This document shows positions 24,099 to 32,645 of a stretch of DNA of 64,000 nt, one piece after another. Source of the stretch: CAIVPM01 sp964477265 (GTDB lineage: Bacteria > Bacteroidota > Bacteroidia > Chitinophagales > Chitinophagaceae); NCBI GenBank assembly GCA_964477265.1, contig CAYZDJ010000002.1:62001-126000 (forward strand). The letters are read 5' to 3'. A model generated the notes under the pieces. The model was not told where the DNA came from. It made no database searches and worked only from the letters and a program-made list of their open reading frames with translations. The position numbers and the translations under genes were made by a program. The first letter of the stretch is position 1. Every line of letters begins with the position of its first letter.

Positions 24099-25358
24099 AT
24101 GGCTAAACTTAGTAACTTGGCAGAAACACTTATTGGCAGCGAAATTGTAAAATTGGGCAATGCCATTAGCGAACGTATAAGAAATGGAGAACATATTTAT
24201 AATTATACTATTGGTGATTTTAATCCTGCAATTTTTCCAATACCTACTGAGCTTGAACATCAAATTATAAAAGCATACCAAGAGCATCAAACTAATTATC
24301 CTCCTGGAGATGGGGTGTATGAATTAAGAGAAGCGGTGAGTCATTTTTTAAAAGAATGGGAAAGTTTAGATTACGATGTTAGTGAAATACAAATTGCAAG
24401 TGGTGGTCGTCCGTTAATTTATACTATATTTAGAACATTGGTTGATGCTGGTGATAAAGTTATTTATGCAGCACCAAGTTGGAATAATAATCATTATACG
24501 CATATAACAAATGGAGAGCATTGCATTATTGACTGTACTCCAGAAAATAATTTTATGCCTACTGCAAGCGATATTGAACCTCATTTAAAAGGTGCGACAT
24601 TACTTTGCCTTTGTACACCACAAAATCCAACAGGCACAACACTTAGCAAAGAAAATTTAGAACAAATTTGCGATTTGATTTTGCAGGAAAATGAGAGCAG
24701 AAGCAGCGATGAGAAAAAGTTATATGTAATGTTTGACCAAATGTATTGGACACTAACATTTGGCGAAACTGTACATTATAATCCTGTTACGCTTCGCCCC
24801 AAAATGAAAGGCTACACCATTTTTGTAGATGGTATTTCTAAAGCATTTAGTGCAACAGGCGTTCGTGTTGGTTGGAGTATGGGACCAGCACATATCATTA
24901 ATAAAATGAAAGCATTGCTTAGTCATTTAGGTGCTTGGGCACCAATGGCAGAGCAAAAAGCTGTTGCAAAATTTTTGCATGATAAAAAGAATATTGAAAA
25001 CTATTTTCTTTGGTTTAAGGCAGAGGTTGAATTACGCTTAAATAAAATTTATAATGGTATTATTGACTTAAAAAGTAAAGGTTATAATGTTGATGCTATT
25101 GCACCACAAGCTGCTATTTATTTAACCATAAAAATAGATTTGGTAGGTAAAAAAACTATTGATGGCAAGCTGCTTGAAAAACAAAGTGATGTTACAGATT
25201 ATTTATTAAGCCAGGCAAAATTGGCTATTGTTCCCTTTACTGCATTTGGTGCAAATGCAAGTAGCACTTGGTATAGAGTAAGTGTTGGAGTGGTTAAGTT
25301 AGATGATATTGATACAGTAATGCAAATGCTTGAAGACGCATTGAGTGTCCTCCATTAA
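24099..25358 (+). CDS. class I/II PLP-dependent aminotransferase
   Basis: 419 residues, aspartate-aminotransferase fold type I. The PLP lysine is Lys248 in FVDGISKAFSATGVRVGW; the cofactor Asn and Asp/Tyr sites are in CTPQNPTGTTLS and VMFDQMYWTL. The N-terminal NYPPGDGVYELREAV is the usual substrate-loop region. The amino donor cannot be told from sequence. Convergent with the short genes at 25355-25736, overlapping by 4 bases. Confidence 0.9.
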   Translation: MAKLSNLAETLIGSEIVKLGNAISERIRNGEHIYNYTIGDFNPAIFPIPTELEHQIIKAYQEHQTNYPPGDGVYELREAVSHFLKEWESLDYDVSEIQIASGGRPLIYTIFRTLVDAGDKVIYAAPSWNNNHYTHITNGEHCIIDCTPENNFMPTASDIEPHLKGATLLCLCTPQNPTGTTLSKENLEQICDLILQENESRSSDEKKLYVMFDQMYWTLTFGETVHYNPVTLRPKMKGYTIFVDGISKAFSATGVRVGWSMGPAHIINKMKALLSHLGAWAPMAEQKAVAKFLHDKKNIENYFLWFKAEVELRLNKIYNGIIDLKSKGYNVDAIAPQAAIYLTIKIDLVGKKTIDGKLLEKQSDVTDYLLSQAKLAIVPFTAFGANASSTWYRVSVGVVKLDDIDTVMQMLEDALSVLH

Positions 25359-25687
25359 TTTTTATTGCTCAAAAAAACAAAGGGTTTAGAATTAGCTTTA
25401 TTTATGTAATATGAAACTTTTTTTGCAGATGTATATAACCTATATGTGTTCAGGTCAAATACTTCTGTAGCGTTGCAGATAACGCCAATGTTTTCTGTTT
25501 CAAACAAAACATTGTTCAAGCTGATAATAGTTTGTTCAAGTTCTTGTTGGTTAATCATGTTTTTCTTTGTTATTACTAATAGGTCTCGGTTCAAATTTTG
25601 CATATAGTAGGGTTTAAATTGCTTTTCTAACAGGACAAAGGCATTGTTTGCCATAGGCATTTCTTCCACAAGAGGTAAGTATTGCAC
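25355..25687 (-). CDS. hypothetical protein, possibly frameshifted lipoprotein body
   Basis: 110 residues from a GTG, or 101 from an ATG at 25660. The sequence has balanced composition (MINQQELEQTIISLNN, IGVICNATEVFDLNTY) and looks coding, but it has no signal peptide and no family I recognise. Its 5' part overlaps, in another frame, a good lipoprotein signal at 25736-25614. One frameshift near 25660-25680 would join the two into a ~125-residue lipoprotein. It overlaps the aminotransferase end by four bases. Confidence 0.45.
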   Translation of the reverse strand: MQYLPLVEEMPMANNAFVLLEKQFKPYYMQNLNRDLLVITKKNMINQQELEQTIISLNNVLFETENIGVICNATEVFDLNTYRLYTSAKKVSYYINKANSKPFVFLSNKN

Positions 25688-25736
25688 ATAACAAAACTGC
25701 TATACAACAAATGGCAAATATTTTTTTCTTTATCAT
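25614..25736 (-). CDS. short lipoprotein (40 aa) or signal peptide of a broken gene
   Basis: Read from the ATG at 25736: MIKKKIFAICCIAVLLCA then ILTSCGRNAYGKQCLCPVRKAI and stop. The lipobox LTSC is clear. It could be a genuine tiny Cys-rich lipoprotein, a type frequent in this phylum, or the front half of the 25355-25687 gene separated by a frameshift. Confidence 0.5.
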   Translation of the reverse strand: MIKKKIFAICCIAVLLCAILTSCGRNAYGKQCLCPVRKAI

Positions 25737-25789
25737 AACACCGCTAAGCTAAATATTTTTCAGTATAAATTTGTTAATCACAAAATATT

Positions 25790-26896
25790 TTGGAAAAATT
25801 TAACATACCAACTGTTTTAATTGCACCCCTTGATTGGGGTTTAGGACACACCACACGTTGTATTCCTATTATACGAACGCTTAAAGATGCAAATTATGAT
25901 GTAGTAGTTGCTGTTTGTGCAAAACAAAAAGCATTATTGCAACACGAATGCACAAATGTGCGTTTTGTAGATTTGGAAGGTTACAATATTTCTTATGCCA
26001 GCAATAAACTCCTTTTTATATTAAAAATTATTTTACAAATACCTAAAATATTGCGATGTATTTACAGAGAAAATAAATGGCTTGACAGTTATATAAAACA
26101 AAATAAAACCGATTTAATAATTAGCGATAACAGGTATGGCTTTTACAGCAAAAAGGTTAAAAGCATTTTTATAACGCATCAACTGCAAATACTTGCTGGA
26201 AATGGTTTTATAGAAAATGTGTTGCAAAAAATAAATTACCATTGCATCAATAAATTTAATGCTTGCTGGGTGCCTGATTTTGTAGGCGAGAATAACATTG
26301 CAGGCAAATTATCTCATCCTAAGAAATTGCCCAAAACAAAAGTTGAATACATAGGTGCATTAAGCAGGTTTAATAACTCGTATGCAACAACAGTCAATAG
26401 CAATATTGAATACGATATATGTGTTCTTTTATCTGGCCCTGAACCACAAAGAACCTTGCTTGAAAATAAATTGTTGCAGCAGCTACATTATTTACCCAAT
26501 AAAAAAATATTATTAATACGTGGCTTGCCACAAAGCACTATAAACATTGAGCATAAACACTGCACAATAAAAAATCATTTACAAGGCAAAGATTTATTAC
26601 AGGCTATTAACAGCAGTAATATTATTGTTGCACGCAGTGGCTACACCACCATTATGGAGCTAATTTATTTGCATAAAAAAATAATTTTAATACCCACACC
26701 TATGCAAACAGAACAGGAATATTTAGCACAATATTTATCTACTAAAAATATTTGCATTACATACGTGCAAAATGAGATTGATATGGTGAAGGCGGTAGAA
26801 AAAGCCAAAGTATTTAACCCTATTTCTTTTGATATAAAATCTGCCGAAACTGACTTGCTTAATTTATTAACAAGCCAGTTTTGCCAACAATATTAA
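25790..26896 (+). CDS. glycosyltransferase, MurG/UDPGT-like (GT-B fold)
   Basis: 368 residues from a TTG start. The N-terminal motif APLDWGLGHTTRCIPIIRTL is the Gly-rich acceptor-side loop of GT-B enzymes. The C-terminal half (VLLSGPEPQRTLLENKL, NSSNIIVARSGYTTIMELIYL, IPTPMQTEQEYLAQYL) matches the GT28 C-terminal nucleotide-sugar domain. Two hydrophobic patches may give peripheral membrane contact. Donor and acceptor are not known. Stands alone between the aminotransferase and the Ser/Gly lipoprotein. Confidence 0.85.
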   Translation: MEKFNIPTVLIAPLDWGLGHTTRCIPIIRTLKDANYDVVVAVCAKQKALLQHECTNVRFVDLEGYNISYASNKLLFILKIILQIPKILRCIYRENKWLDSYIKQNKTDLIISDNRYGFYSKKVKSIFITHQLQILAGNGFIENVLQKINYHCINKFNACWVPDFVGENNIAGKLSHPKKLPKTKVEYIGALSRFNNSYATTVNSNIEYDICVLLSGPEPQRTLLENKLLQQLHYLPNKKILLIRGLPQSTINIEHKHCTIKNHLQGKDLLQAINSSNIIVARSGYTTIMELIYLHKKIILIPTPMQTEQEYLAQYLSTKNICITYVQNEIDMVKAVEKAKVFNPISFDIKSAETDLLNLLTSQFCQQY

Positions 26897-26935
26897 TGCT
26901 GCTTATTCGTTTTAGTAGTAGTTAATCTTGTACCA

Positions 26936-27991
26936 ATGCATTTCCGTAACCTTCGTAATTTACTTTCATTTATTATAGTCGTTTGCATTATTGGCTGTAC
27001 CAAATACGTAGCAAATAATAAAAGCTCAAGCAACAGCAGTTCTACTTCAACAAGTGGTAGTTCGGGTAGTTCAAGTAGCAGTTCAAATAGCAGTGGTAGT
27101 GGTGCAACACCATTGGGTTCTGGAGGTTCAAGCAGTGGCAGCAGTGGCTCAGGTTCATCTTCAAGTGGCTCATCTTCAGGAAGTGGTAGTTCAACTGGGG
27201 GTGGTATTGTTAACTCTGGATCAGGTAGTACAGGAGGCAGTTCATCTGGCTCTGGTAGTAGTGGAGGGACAGGTTCAGGTAGTGGAAGTGGTGGTTCAAC
27301 AGGTTCAGGTTCTTCTGGAACAGGTGGTAGCACAGGCTCTGGTGGTAGTACCATTGGCTCAGGTTCATCTGGTAGTGGTGGCAGTGGCACAGGAGGAAAC
27401 ACTTTGCCTGTAACATATTTGCAGGGTTTAAATTACATGGGCATTGGGGCTGTAAGTAATGTAAGCATGTTTGCAGACAGTGCTACTTTGCTAAGTGCAG
27501 GATATTACACTTCAATTTATGCAGGCAATGTTAAAGTAGGGGCATATTACAACAATAACCAGGTGCTTAATATTGGTAATTACTTATTAACGCCATATAA
27601 CTTTTACTCGCTGATAATTTTTGATGCACCACAAGTATCTATTGCAGGAACAATACTGCCAAATGGCAATACAACACCTGGCGATAAAAGGGCTTATATA
27701 AGGTTTATAGATTTAGACCCTAGTACTAAAAATGCCAATATGATATGCAGTGCTGTAAGCTACATGGATAGCAGCTGGTTTATGAACAGACGTTATTTAG
27801 ACCATCAGACAGATACTTCATTAACCCAATATAAAGATATATATGCAACTACAGCAGATATAAACTTTAAAATAAACAACCAGGTTGTTAAAAGTTTTCA
27901 ATACGCATTTGAACAGGGGAAAAAATATACCATTATTGCTATAGCAGATGGCAATAATCTCTCAAAATACTATATAGCAAGGCACAATTAA
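26936..27991 (+). CDS. lipoprotein with long Ser/Gly linker and DUF4397-like domain
   Basis: 351 residues. The lipoprotein signal ends at IIGC (Cys21). Residues ~29-158 are almost pure Ser and Gly with a few Thr, an extended flexible linker. The rest (~160-351) is beta-rich, with strands such as VSMFADSATLL, YTSIYAGNVKVG and RAYIRFIDLDPST that resemble DUF4397, a Bacteroidota surface domain that usually occurs in pairs. I infer a surface-anchored protein holding a domain away from the membrane. Function unknown. Confidence 0.75.
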   Translation: MHFRNLRNLLSFIIVVCIIGCTKYVANNKSSSNSSSTSTSGSSGSSSSSSNSSGSGATPLGSGGSSSGSSGSGSSSSGSSSGSGSSTGGGIVNSGSGSTGGSSSGSGSSGGTGSGSGSGGSTGSGSSGTGGSTGSGGSTIGSGSSGSGGSGTGGNTLPVTYLQGLNYMGIGAVSNVSMFADSATLLSAGYYTSIYAGNVKVGAYYNNNQVLNIGNYLLTPYNFYSLIIFDAPQVSIAGTILPNGNTTPGDKRAYIRFIDLDPSTKNANMICSAVSYMDSSWFMNRRYLDHQTDTSLTQYKDIYATTADINFKINNQVVKSFQYAFEQGKKYTIIAIADGNNLSKYYIARHN

Positions 27992-28105
27992 TGATAAAAT
28001 TTTGTATTATTAGTTGCTAATCAACTGTTACATTAAAAATAAATTTGGCAGGTATTATTAATAAACTAAATAATGTTTACTATGAAAAACTTATTGTGCA
28101 ATAGA

Positions 28106-28139
28106 TTCGTTGTTGGTGAAGAACACCAACAACGGCGAA
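28106..28139. repeat. REP-like hairpin, family 1, copy 2
   Basis: Perfect 11-bp stem (28108-28118 / 28124-28134) with 5-base loop AAGAA and flanks TTCG and GGCGAA. It is homologous to the hairpin at 871-905. It lies in the 5' leader of the T9SS gene, ~20 bases before its start. Confidence 0.8.
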
Positions 28140-28156
28140 AAAATAATTTTACAATA

Positions 28157-29695
28157 ATGAACAAATTGATTAAACTAACCAACAAGGGCATTAAGCCCTT
28201 GTTGGTTTTTATACTGTGTAGCAAATCTGTTACAAGCCAGGTAAATTTAGTACCTAACCCAAGCTTTGAAGTATATATACAATGCCCTAAACTTTATAGC
28301 TCTCAACCAACAAATTGGTTTTTACCAACTAGCCATAATAGTAGTCCGAATTACTTAAATGTTTGTGGCGATTTTTGTAACTCTGTTCCAATTAATTGTT
28401 TGGGTAATTATCCAAATTATCAGTATCCAAGAACAGGTAACGCATACGCTGATTTAGGATTTTTTAGCAGAATTGTTAATACTGGGGGGGGGCGAATTTA
28501 TTATGAGACTAAATTGACCGATAGTATAAATGCAGGGAGATATTACCATGCAGGTTATTATATTAATTTAGCAAATGGGGTAAGGTATGCCAGTAATAAT
28601 GCAGGTATGCTATTTACAAAAGAAGCTGTTTATGTAGATACCATAGCACAACCATTTGGAGTATTGGCTGCCAACCCACAAATAGTTAACTATGGTAACC
28701 CTATAATAAAAGACACTCAAAATTGGGTAAAAATAAGTGGCATATTTAAAGCACAAGGTGGAGAACAATATATAACACTTGGTAATTTCAGGAAAGATAC
28801 TGAAACTAACATTGACAGTGTTAGTTATCCAGTTGGTAATAATTGGGCTGTATATGCCTTAGATGATGTGTTTGTAACACCACTTGATAACAACTATTGC
28901 CTGCCGGCAGATGCTGGCAGAGACACTACCATAACACAAGGCGATAGTGTATTTATAGGCAGCTATACCAATGGCATAGATACTATAAAATGGCTGCAAA
29001 ATGGTATCATCCCTATAGACAGTACAAGACCTGGTTTTTGGGTTAAGCCTCTGGTAAGCACTTTTTATGTGGTAACGCAAACGGTTAATGGCTGCACTGC
29101 AAAAGACACGGTGTGGGTTACTGTAAATCCATTGCCACTTAAATTTATGAAGTACGATTTACGATTTACGAATGAAAGGCAGGTTGAAAATAATTGGTCA
29201 ACTGCTAATGAGGTTAGTGTTTCACATTTCAATATTCAGCGTAGTATAAATGGTAAAGATTTTATAACTATTGGCAAGGTAAAAGCCAGTAACAAAGTGT
29301 TGAATGAGTATAATTTTATTGATGATAAACTACCGATTACTACCGACCAACTAACGCTTTACTATAGAGTAGTAGGTGTAGATAATGATGGAAAGAAACA
29401 ATACACTGAAATTAGAAATATTAAATTAGAAATGCAAAATGGCGTAAGTGTTTATCCAAATCCAGCAAAAGATGTTGTAAATATTGTAGGCAAGGATATT
29501 AAAGAAGTGAGAATCATAAATTATTTAGGGCAGTTAGTGCATCAAGAGATTGCTTCGTACCTCGCAATGACAAGCACTAGTAATAAAACTAATCATTTAA
29601 CGCTAAACACTAATCACTATTCAAAAGGGTTATACATTGTACAGGTAATACTAATCAATGGAACAATAAAAAATGAAAAACTGGTTGTTGAATAA
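28157..29695 (+). CDS. T9SS-sorted secreted protein
   Basis: 512 residues from the ATG at 28157, chosen because it begins a signal peptide (MNKLIKLTNKGIKPLLVF...). The upstream 28 in-frame codons include a REP hairpin and are probably leader. The mature protein starts VNLVPNPSFE, a carbohydrate-binding-like module of ~220 residues with an LDDVFV-type closing strand. A short immunoglobulin-like domain follows (ADAGRDTTITQGDSV, ~250-320), then a spacer and a T9SS type A sorting domain (VSVYPNPAKDVVNI to NEKLVVE). Repeat-derived peptides (KYDLRFTNE and EIASYLAMTS) are embedded. The gene also has a G9 tract (28484-28492). Its stop lies in the giant palindrome. Confidence 0.88.
   Translation: MNKLIKLTNKGIKPLLVFILCSKSVTSQVNLVPNPSFEVYIQCPKLYSSQPTNWFLPTSHNSSPNYLNVCGDFCNSVPINCLGNYPNYQYPRTGNAYADLGFFSRIVNTGGGRIYYETKLTDSINAGRYYHAGYYINLANGVRYASNNAGMLFTKEAVYVDTIAQPFGVLAANPQIVNYGNPIIKDTQNWVKISGIFKAQGGEQYITLGNFRKDTETNIDSVSYPVGNNWAVYALDDVFVTPLDNNYCLPADAGRDTTITQGDSVFIGSYTNGIDTIKWLQNGIIPIDSTRPGFWVKPLVSTFYVVTQTVNGCTAKDTVWVTVNPLPLKFMKYDLRFTNERQVENNWSTANEVSVSHFNIQRSINGKDFITIGKVKASNKVLNEYNFIDDKLPITTDQLTLYYRVVGVDNDGKKQYTEIRNIKLEMQNGVSVYPNPAKDVVNIVGKDIKEVRIINYLGQLVHQEIASYLAMTSTSNKTNHLTLNTNHYSKGLYIVQVILINGTIKNEKLVVE
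28178..28206. repeat. perfect hairpin in signal-peptide codons
   Basis: 12-bp arms (28178-28189 / 28195-28206) with 5-base loop ATTAA, encoding TNKGIKPLLV. It parallels the hairpin at 76-110 in the related gene at the window start. Confidence 0.8.
28484..28492 (+). repeat. G9 homopolymer in T9SS gene
   Basis: Nine consecutive G, encoding three Gly, in an otherwise AT-rich gene. Slippage would shift the frame and could switch the protein on or off. Confidence 0.85.
29151..29172. repeat. TACGATTTACGATTTACGAA repeat in coding sequence
   Basis: Tandem 7-9 base units encoding YDLRFTNE. Similar units occur, reversed, in the rpoC leader (36041-36092). Confidence 0.5.
29547..29571. repeat. 25-bp repeat arm, family 2, in coding sequence
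   Basis: Identical over 25 bases to the reverse complement of 43423-43447, the arm of the repeats that flank the GIY-YIG gene. It is read in frame as EIASYLAMT inside the sorting domain. Confidence 0.9.
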
Positions 29696-29756
29696 GTGAT
29701 AAAAGAGACCTATAAGGTTTTAAAACCTTATAGGTCTCTTTTATCACTTATTCAAC
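29687..29756. terminator. 70-base perfect palindrome, bidirectional terminator and double stop
   Basis: The 35-base arms (29687-29721 and 29722-29756) are exact reverse complements with no spacer. The arms contain the last codons and stop of the T9SS gene on one strand and of rlmD on the other. The centre GGTTTTAAAACC resembles the palindrome at 23388-23421. Confidence 0.9.
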
Positions 29757-31165
29757 TTTAGCTGCACCACATTTTCTATGTGGTGTGTGTGTGGGAACAT
29801 ATCTACAGGTTGTACTTTTGTTACCATATATTTCTCATCAAGCAACGCTAAATCTCTTGCCTGTGTTGCAGGATTGCAGCTCACATACACAATAATCGGT
29901 GCTGCCATATCCAGTAGTTTCTTTACCAACTTTTCGTGCATGCCTGCACGCGGTGGATCAGTTATAATTACATCGGGCTTGCCATGTTGTGCAAAAAAAT
30001 CATCTGTACAAATATTAATTACATCGCCAACAAAAAACTCAGCATTATTTAGCTGGTTCAGCTTTGCATTTTCTTTTGCATCATCAACAGCTTCTTTAAT
30101 CAGTTCCACACCAACAATTTTCTTTGCCTTATTACTTACAAAAATGCCAATGCTGCCAGTGCCGCCATATAAGTCATATACCGTCTGCGTTCCATCAAGT
30201 TCAGCAAAGTCTCTTGTAATGCTGTATAGCTTTTCTGCCTGCCTTGTATTGGTTTGAAAAAAAGACTTAGGGCTGATGATAAACTTATAATCCTCTAGTT
30301 TTTCTGTTATATATCCATTGCCTTTTACTGTAATAGGTTCAAGGTCAAAAATGCTGTCATTAAATTTTGTGTTAATGGTATAAAGCAATGTTGTAATTTG
30401 TGGAAACTGCTGCAACATATACTGCATAAGGCTTTCAACTTTTTGCTTATTGTTTTCTCCCACAACCACATTTACCATCAGCTCGCCAGTTGTGGTCAAT
30501 CGCACTACCATATTACGCAAAAAGCCAACGTGGTTTCTTATATCATAAAAGCTAAGGTTATTTGCTTTGGCATAAGCTGCAACTGCATTTCTTATGGCAT
30601 TGGTTGGCTCTTCCTGTAAGTGGCAGGTTTCTATTTCTACTACTTTATCAAAAAAACCACGAGCGTGAAAACCAGCAGCAGCAACATCTTCATAAATATT
30701 ACCATCTTTTTTTAATGCTGCAAGCTCTTCATTGGTTACATATTTTTTTGTAGAAAAAGTATATTCAAGCTTGTTTCTGTAGTAGCGTGTTTCAGTAGCA
30801 CCAGCAATTTCATTTATTGCAGGCAATGCAACTTTTGCAATGCGTTGCAAATTATCTACAACCTGTTGGTGTTTGTATTGCAATTGTTTAGGATAAGGTA
30901 GCATTTGCCAGATGCAACCACCACATACACCAAAATGTTGGCAAAATGGCTGCTCCCTGTCTTCACTGTATTCAACAAAATGTATAGGAAAGCCTTCGGC
31001 AAAATCTTTTTTATTCTTGTTCAACTTTACATCAACCACATCTCCTGGTACTACTTTTTCTACAAAAATTACTTTACCATCAATGCGTGCAAGGCTTTTT
31101 CCTTCAGCAGCATAATCACTTATCAAAACGTTTTTTAAAACTACCTGGGGTTTCTTTTTTTTCAC
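29744..31165 (-). CDS. rlmD: 23S rRNA (uracil-C5)-methyltransferase, RlmD/RumA-type
   Basis: 473 residues from the GTG at 31165, preferred because family members begin near KKKKPQVVLKNVLISDYA; an upstream TTG at 31228 would add 21 unlikely residues. The N-terminus is a TRAM RNA-binding domain (~8-65). The iron-sulfur Cys appear in CQHFGVCGGCIWQMLPYPKQ. The SAM domain shows YDLYGGTGSIGIF and DPPRAGMHEKLV, and the catalytic Cys lies in IVYVSCNPATQARDL. It makes m5U in 23S rRNA (position 1939 or 747; not resolved). Its 3' end lies in the 70-base palindrome. Confidence 0.92.
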   Translation of the reverse strand: MKKKKPQVVLKNVLISDYAAEGKSLARIDGKVIFVEKVVPGDVVDVKLNKNKKDFAEGFPIHFVEYSEDREQPFCQHFGVCGGCIWQMLPYPKQLQYKHQQVVDNLQRIAKVALPAINEIAGATETRYYRNKLEYTFSTKKYVTNEELAALKKDGNIYEDVAAAGFHARGFFDKVVEIETCHLQEEPTNAIRNAVAAYAKANNLSFYDIRNHVGFLRNMVVRLTTTGELMVNVVVGENNKQKVESLMQYMLQQFPQITTLLYTINTKFNDSIFDLEPITVKGNGYITEKLEDYKFIISPKSFFQTNTRQAEKLYSITRDFAELDGTQTVYDLYGGTGSIGIFVSNKAKKIVGVELIKEAVDDAKENAKLNQLNNAEFFVGDVINICTDDFFAQHGKPDVIITDPPRAGMHEKLVKKLLDMAAPIIVYVSCNPATQARDLALLDEKYMVTKVQPVDMFPHTHHIENVVQLKLNK

Positions 31166-31370
31166 TGTGCAAATGTAGAAGAATGGATGTTTAATATTCG
31201 GCACTAAGAAAATAACATCATTTTCCAATATCCGTAATCATTTTTTCCTAATTGCAAGTTTATGCAAAATAAGCGACAATACTTTCGCAGCCAATCCAAT
31301 TTTTTAATAATATTTTGTATAAAATTTTTATTTGGCTTAATTAAAAATATTTTTAGTCGAGCCTAAAATA

Positions 31371-31378
31371 TATATTTG
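31371..31378 (+). promoter_or_regulatory. putative promoter -7 box of the porin gene cluster
   Basis: TATATTTG, exact TAnnTTTG match, 26 bases before the porin ATG. No clear TTTG at -33. The 31229-31403 gap holds little else apart from AT-rich sequence. Confidence 0.45.
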
Positions 31379-31403
31379 CAAAAAATAAACAACAGCAGCA
31401 CTA

Positions 31404-32642
31404 ATGCAATTACTTAAAAAAACAATTTTAGCAACATTAATAATGGCAACGGTTTCAGCCAATGCACAAACAAGAACCTCAGCACAAAACCTGGTGCTTA
31501 CCAATGAAGACTCCTTAAACCAAGGGGTTAACAAGCAAAAAACAGTAATCTCAGGATATGGCTCAGCTTCTTACAAAAGGGATTTTAATGAGCAGTTTTC
31601 AACTATGAATCTTGACAGAATTGTTTTGTTTATTGGTCATAAGTTCAATGATAAAATTTCTGTTTTTTCTGAAATGGAAATTGAAGATGCAAAAGTTGCT
31701 GGTGGTAGCGATGGTGGTGAACTGGCAATTGAACAGGCTTACCTAAAATTCAACCTAAACCGTAAACAATACATTATTGCAGGCCTTATTATTCCACGAA
31801 TTGGCTTATTAAATGAAAATCATTTGCCAGTAAATTTTAATGGTGTTGAACGTCCGTTGGTTGAACAAATTGTTATTCCTGCTACTTGGAGAGAAATAGG
31901 TGTTGCATTATATGGCACTGCCAATAAACTTCCATTAAATTATAGCCTAGCGTTAATGAATGGTCTAAACAGTGCAGGTTTCGAGCATGGTAATGGTATT
32001 CGTGAAGGAAGATTTGAAGGAAGTAATGCAAGTGCCAATAACCTTGCTATCACTGCCTCTTTACAATATAACTGGAAAAATTTTAAGTTTCAACTTGCTG
32101 GTTATGTTGGTGGAACTGTAGGTTTAAGCAAACGTGCTGCTGATAGCTTAAACTTAAATAGTGGTGCATTTGGAACAACGCTTTATCTGGCTGAAGGTAA
32201 TGTTCAATATACAAAAAATGCTTTTTCGGCACGTGCACTTTTTGCAAATATCAGCTACCCTGATGCTGCAAAAATTAATACGGCTTATGCAAAAAATATA
32301 GCAACAAATATGTATGGTGGATATATAGAAGTTGCTTATGACTGGTTATATAAAAAACAGCAGCAGCCTAATTTTACAACCTTTGCACGTTATGAATTTT
32401 TTGATTTGAATTCAGCAATACCAGCTCCACCAAAAGCTATATATGACGGCACTTTAAAGCAGCAGCATTTAATTGTAGGTATTAGCTATTTACCTATTCC
32501 AAATGTAGTGGTAAAAGCAGATGTAAGGCTGGCAAATACAGGAAATCAAAACCCAAATTTAATCATCAACCCAGCACCAAATGCAATTCCTTATAATCCT
32601 AAAAATACTTTTTTAAACCTTGGAATTGGATATTCTTTTTAA
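31404..32642 (+). CDS. outer-membrane porin-like beta-barrel protein
   Basis: 412 residues with a signal peptide (MQLLKKTILATLIMATVSANAQ). The rest alternates hydrophobic and polar residues in ~16 strands and ends in YSF, the usual outer-membrane insertion signal. It resembles phosphate-selective porin O/P-type proteins (VISGYGSASYKRDFN, YFGYGTITARYEFFD-like strand near the end). First gene of a same-strand block with Rieske, imelysin and di-haem genes, so it may bring iron or another ligand across the outer membrane. The substrate is unknown. Confidence 0.8.
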   Translation: MQLLKKTILATLIMATVSANAQTRTSAQNLVLTNEDSLNQGVNKQKTVISGYGSASYKRDFNEQFSTMNLDRIVLFIGHKFNDKISVFSEMEIEDAKVAGGSDGGELAIEQAYLKFNLNRKQYIIAGLIIPRIGLLNENHLPVNFNGVERPLVEQIVIPATWREIGVALYGTANKLPLNYSLALMNGLNSAGFEHGNGIREGRFEGSNASANNLAITASLQYNWKNFKFQLAGYVGGTVGLSKRAADSLNLNSGAFGTTLYLAEGNVQYTKNAFSARALFANISYPDAAKINTAYAKNIATNMYGGYIEVAYDWLYKKQQQPNFTTFARYEFFDLNSAIPAPPKAIYDGTLKQQHLIVGISYLPIPNVVVKADVRLANTGNQNPNLIINPAPNAIPYNPKNTFLNLGIGYSF

Positions 32643-32645
32643 GGT

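Noticed and set aside
26893..27402. A long minus-strand frame of Pro, Glu and Leu opposite the Ser/Gly lipoprotein
   Set aside because: It is the complement of the Ser/Gly codons; it has no start context, signal peptide or conserved domain, and the plus-strand frame has a lipobox and a folded domain.
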